DNA of 64,000 bases from positions 1 to 64,000 of the forward strand of contig JBDTRM010000218.1 of assembly GCA_039931675.1 (NCBI GenBank), read 5' to 3'. The translations under genes were made by a program, and so were the position numbers. Source of the stretch: JAEUTH01 sp039931675 (GTDB taxonomy: Bacteria > Bacteroidota > Bacteroidia > AKYH767-A > OLB10). The notes beneath the pieces are model-generated. The model saw only the letters and a list, made by a program, of their open reading frames with translations. It made no database searches and was not told the origin of the DNA. This document shows, one piece after another, positions 60,747 through 64,000 of the stretch (the first letter of the stretch is position 1; the number at the start of each line of letters is the position of its first letter).

Positions 60747-62600
60747 ATGAAATATATTATTGTTTTATTGATTTTAGTTTTTCCATTCCTTGCTATGGGG
60801 CAGAATCCTAATAAAGATTCTTTGGCCCAAAGTTTAATTAATGATTTAAAGGATTCATGGAACCTGGGAATTAATGATGACATTAACCAACCGGTAAATA
60901 TCAGGGTGTTTAATAAATTCAAATCGCTCTTTGATTCTACGGCAACTATTGATGATGAGTTCAATGTCTTGTTTAAATTCAATCCCGACTCGAATAAATC
61001 AACTTACCAGGTTGATTCAAATAAGCCATTCGATATATATGCTCACGATATTGCATTGCAGGTTGGTCGCCTTACTATTGAATCAGATAATGCTAAAACA
61101 ATAATTCCTTCAATATCATCCAGCGGTAAAGAATATGTTTACAAAATTTCGAGAAAGATTACGGCTTATAAATTAAGGAAGTTTGTTTTAGAAGATGCAT
61201 CAATCTATTTTAACCGTGAAATAAAAATTCGCAAAATTGAATTTACAGATCATTCAGTTGATGAAGAAGCCATAATAATGAACAATAAACTTTACAATAA
61301 TCCCGATTCAGTTTATCAATTTCAGTCTAATGTTACCTTAACAATAACATTAAGATTTTTAAATGATTCAATGCCAAAAATTTCAAGAATTCAGGCAGCT
61401 CCTGTCTCACCGATTAATTACATAAATGATAAAGATCGTGATGGAATATTAGATGGTGAAGAAGATAGCTTATCAAAATCTATATCAGGAGACTTTACCG
61501 CTAATGGTTATCCTGATCATGATTTTGATGGCACGCCAGATGGTAAAGACGGCTGCAAAGATATTTTCGGTTCTTTAAAAAACCGGGGTTGCCCTGCTGA
61601 ATTTTTTAATAACAACTTTAGTATCTTTGGGTTTACCGGTGTATTATTCAATACCTGCAATATAAAATTACCTGAGCCTGATCAGTTTGGTTATAGTAAT
61701 GTTGACATACTACAATCGCAAACAGGAAGTTTTAAAAACCCTAAATTTTCTTCAACAATAAGTACAACTTTCGGAGGTGATTTTAGCTACTACTTTGGAA
61801 AAAGAGCTAAGCACTTTGGTATATCCTTAGGTATGAATTATACAGGGTTCAATGGTGAATATGTGGTTGAAAATCCTGTGATAAATACTTATAAATCTAA
61901 TGATGGCGATTATGATTATCGCAGGCGGGTTACCATGAGAGATTCTTCTGTTGAAACATTAAATTATCATGTTTTAAATTTTCCATTGATGTTTAAGTAC
62001 AGGACTAAATTCGGCATTGAAAAAAACAAGAGGAAGAATCGTACTCCAAAATGGTCAATGGAAATAAGTGCAGGTCCGTCATTTGTTTATTTTAATAACG
62101 CATCAAGTTATAATATGAATATGGATTTTGAAGGACTCTACCAGGTGGATACTTTAAGCAAGGATAAAATAACGTGGTATGATTATTTTGATAATGGATC
62201 TACCTGGAATGTTTTGCTAACTACTAACGATATCAATAATCAATCTGAAATTCCCGGTGTTGGACCGGTGTTTAGTTCGTTAGACAGCAGTGGTTACGAT
62301 TTTAAGAGCAACAAAAATTATTCAGGCAAAGACAAAAATGCCACACGATACAGCATTGCGCTAAATTTAAATTTGGATTTAAATTATAGTGTAAATGATT
62401 TTATGAATTTAAAATTTGGATTGGGAATGATGGTTGCGCCAGCCCTGGCCGGAGCTTCGCATTATACCCCAATGGATAAAACAACTGATGAATACAACTC
62501 TCTATACAGGAGTAAAATAAAATCAACATACTTCTCTTATGGCATTCATATAGGAATAGTTATTGTATTGGATAAGCTCGATAAAAAACTTGATCTCTAA
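60747..62600 (+). CDS. Outer-membrane barrel protein with TSP3-type Ca-binding repeats
   Basis: A 617-residue exported protein, signal peptide MKYIIVLLILVFPFLAMG. Residues about 20-225 are a beta-rich N-terminal domain without a known match. Two thrombospondin type 3-like repeats follow (NDKDRDGILDGEED and DHDFDGTPDGKDGC), with Asp side chains for Ca. A short Cys pair links to a C-terminal beta-barrel of about 300 residues (FGGDFSYYFGKRAKHFGISL; NLNLDLNYSVNDFMNLKFGL). It begins 12 bases after the adhesin gene and ends the operon. It may anchor the adhesin at the outer membrane; this is inference. Confidence 0.75.
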   Translation: MKYIIVLLILVFPFLAMGQNPNKDSLAQSLINDLKDSWNLGINDDINQPVNIRVFNKFKSLFDSTATIDDEFNVLFKFNPDSNKSTYQVDSNKPFDIYAHDIALQVGRLTIESDNAKTIIPSISSSGKEYVYKISRKITAYKLRKFVLEDASIYFNREIKIRKIEFTDHSVDEEAIIMNNKLYNNPDSVYQFQSNVTLTITLRFLNDSMPKISRIQAAPVSPINYINDKDRDGILDGEEDSLSKSISGDFTANGYPDHDFDGTPDGKDGCKDIFGSLKNRGCPAEFFNNNFSIFGFTGVLFNTCNIKLPEPDQFGYSNVDILQSQTGSFKNPKFSSTISTTFGGDFSYYFGKRAKHFGISLGMNYTGFNGEYVVENPVINTYKSNDGDYDYRRRVTMRDSSVETLNYHVLNFPLMFKYRTKFGIEKNKRKNRTPKWSMEISAGPSFVYFNNASSYNMNMDFEGLYQVDTLSKDKITWYDYFDNGSTWNVLLTTNDINNQSEIPGVGPVFSSLDSSGYDFKSNKNYSGKDKNATRYSIALNLNLDLNYSVNDFMNLKFGLGMMVAPALAGASHYTPMDKTTDEYNSLYRSKIKSTYFSYGIHIGIVIVLDKLDKKLDL

Positions 62601-62643
62601 ATTAAATTGAAGGACTCTATATTCACAAAAAAGATAATTCATA

Positions 62644-63120
62644 TTAAAGAGTAACAGACGTTTCGCTTTGTTTTTGATAACGCACCACTTCAACACCAAA
62701 CTTTGTTAAAAAATCCAAACCTTCTTCATTGCCATGTCCTTTATATTCAGCATACGAATTCAGGTAAATCACTTTTTTAATTCCCATGGTATAGACAGTG
62801 CGCGCACAGGCAAGGCAAGGTGAAAGTGTGAGATACAATGTAGCGCCTTCAATGGTCACTTTGTTTTTTGCTGCATATAAAATTGCATTTTCTTCGGCAT
62901 GTAATGCAAGCGAGCAGCCTCCTTTAATAGAGCGAGGGCAGCCTGTTTCAGGCCATACTTCATCACAGTTATGCGTGTGTGCAGGAGGACCATTATAACC
63001 GAGAGAAACAATGCGTGTATCTTTTGCAAGCACAGCACCTACTTTCATTTTTACGCAATGCGATTTAAGTGCAATGCGTTCGGCAAGTTCCATATAAATA
63101 TCATCGAAGGTGAGTTTCAT
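62644..63120 (-). CDS. dCMP deaminase (ComEB-like)
   Basis: A 158-residue cytidine/deoxycytidylate deaminase. The zinc site is SLALHAEENAILYAA (His and catalytic Glu) with LSPCLACARTVYT (two Cys). GYNGPPAHTHNCDEVW is typical of dCMP deaminases. It converts dCMP to dUMP to feed thymidylate synthesis. It is convergent with the TSP3-barrel gene and appears single. Length and motifs are normal. Confidence 0.92.
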   Translation of the reverse strand: MKLTFDDIYMELAERIALKSHCVKMKVGAVLAKDTRIVSLGYNGPPAHTHNCDEVWPETGCPRSIKGGCSLALHAEENAILYAAKNKVTIEGATLYLTLSPCLACARTVYTMGIKKVIYLNSYAEYKGHGNEEGLDFLTKFGVEVVRYQKQSETSVTL

Positions 63121-63166
63121 TTTTTTGATTTACGATTTACGAAGTACGATTTACTATTTTTTTGTC

Positions 63167-63193
63167 CGTCATTGCGAGGAACGAAGCAATCTG
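63167..63193. repeat. Interspersed repeat cattgcgaggaacgaagca
   Basis: Second copy of the repeat at 58-80, followed by aatctg. It sits next to gatttacgatttacgaagta words, another common repeat, ahead of the dCMP deaminase start. Confidence 0.7.
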
Positions 63194-63230
63194 TTCTTGA
63201 TTAACAGAATCAATTTGGAACAACCATTTT

Positions 63231-64000
63231 TTACAGATTAAAAATTTTCTTGGCTTCATTCCAATTCCTTTTCATTATGGGTTTTGCAAAAGTTGTTTCG
63301 CCATTAGAAGCTTCACCAGAAAAATGACAGAATTTTTCTGCATAATTTTCATTTTTAAATTTCATCCAACTCTGATAAGCGTCTTCTGTCATAGGCTTTT
63401 TTGATTGAAAGGAATTGGTTTTTCTGTCCTGATGCAATAACCTGAGTGAATACTTTTTGACTGTGTCGGTTGTTCAACTTTTTTCTTTTCGTAATTGTCA
63501 TTCCGATTAGTTGCTTCATACTTAGGTTTGTTAGCAAAGAAGTCGGAAAGTTTATCAATCTCAATTTTTGACTCTTTATATTTTTTTGTTAAGCCTAACA
63601 TCGCACTATCGTATTGAGGTATCTTATGAAAAAGCAAATCAGACTGTTCAATTACTCTATTAAAATAATTCCAAGCTTCGCTGTCAAAACTGTCGCCTAA
63701 CAAAGTTGTTTTGGCCAATACGCCAGCTTCAATATTGTTGTCTTGCGAATAACTGTAAAGGTTCATTGAAGTTAGGATTGCTGTAAAGTCATTGGCATAA
63801 TATTTTGCATGAAGTCTTTTTTCGTAACGAATCTGAATGTTAGGAAACTCTTTAAAAAAATTAAAGTCTTCCTGTTTCATACTCTTAGACATATCACCTT
63901 CATTCTTGCCAAACACAACTATAATTTCAAGTTTTGGATTATCCTTTTTTGCCTTTAAAGTTGAAGCATACCGTTCATGTAACTTGATGTACGGGGAGAC
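63231..64000 (-). pseudogene. Phospholipase-D-like gene, frameshifted and cut by the window edge
   Basis: The 3' part of a gene that enters from beyond 64000. From 64000 the minus strand reads VSPYIKLHERYASTLKAKKD, then LHAKYYANDFTAILTSMNLY, a PLD-family HKD-type motif. The reading stops at 63389 in one frame, but the natural continuation (KKPMTEDAYQSWMKFKNENY to KKIFNL) lies in the next frame and ends at 63231. A single-base loss near an A run at about 63400-63415 explains this. The C-terminal part contains CIRTEKPIPFN, a zinc-finger-like or nuclease tail. Either a true pseudogene or a sequencing slip. Confidence 0.75.

Overview
The window is AT-rich chromosomal DNA from a member of the Bacteroidota. 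Support for this: four proteins carry C-terminal type IX secretion (T9SS) sorting domains (9270, 32527, 42635, 55716). Families largely typical of the phylum are present (DUF4412, DUF4468, PorT-like barrels, LytTR regulators, OmpH/Skp pairs). Promoters fit the Bacteroidota TTG-N17-19-TAnnTTTG pattern. Start codons mostly lack Shine-Dalgarno sequences. The phylum's characteristic short interspersed palindromes are abundant. No T9SS machinery, rRNA, CRISPR array or complete insertion sequence is visible.

Layout. 0-9 kb: an exopolysaccharide-type glycosyltransferase, an SGNH lipoprotein, a FadL-type barrel, an aldo/keto reductase, a Tat-exported asparaginase, RecJ and a CarH-like B12-binding MerR regulator. 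9-17 kb: a small T9SS protein, a GH57 amylase with a histone-H1-like tail, a glycogen-synthase-like glycosyltransferase, GDPD, YifB/ComM and GmhA. 17-18.7 kb: a PIN toxin-antitoxin pair, an orphan antitoxin-like ORF and a retropepsin-like protease. 18.8-29.8 kb: envelope and housekeeping genes (DUF4442, GT39-like, DUF4412, S11 carboxypeptidase, DUF4468, gamma-glutamyltransferase, amidohydrolase, RlmN). 30-40 kb: core genes acpP-fabF and the conserved uppS-bamA-skp-skp-murI block. 40-50.5 kb: two LytTR regulators, a GAF/LytS-type kinase with a degenerate ATP pocket, a T9SS M4 metallopeptidase with a tail-fibre-like partner, and a TPR hybrid kinase. A tRNA-Ser(GGA) follows.

51.05-62.6 kb holds the most unusual locus: four tightly spaced co-directional genes. 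They encode a TIR protein with two further Rossmann-like modules, a membrane-anchored nSTAND ATPase, a 1672-residue T9SS adhesin with ten Ig/PKD-like repeats, and a TSP3-repeat outer-membrane barrel. The set looks like a trans-envelope sensing or conflict system built from immune-type signalling parts plus a secreted surface protein. The window ends with a dCMP deaminase and a frameshifted PLD-family gene that runs off the edge.

A second theme is intergenic palindromes invading genes. Repeat-derived segments were read in frame in the asparaginase linker, an amidohydrolase, the ATPase and receiver domains of the hybrid kinase, and the C-termini of two enzymes. A third point is a terminator-ended structured RNA locus at 21.7-22.1 kb, next to what looks like the N-terminal stub of an IS110-family transposase.
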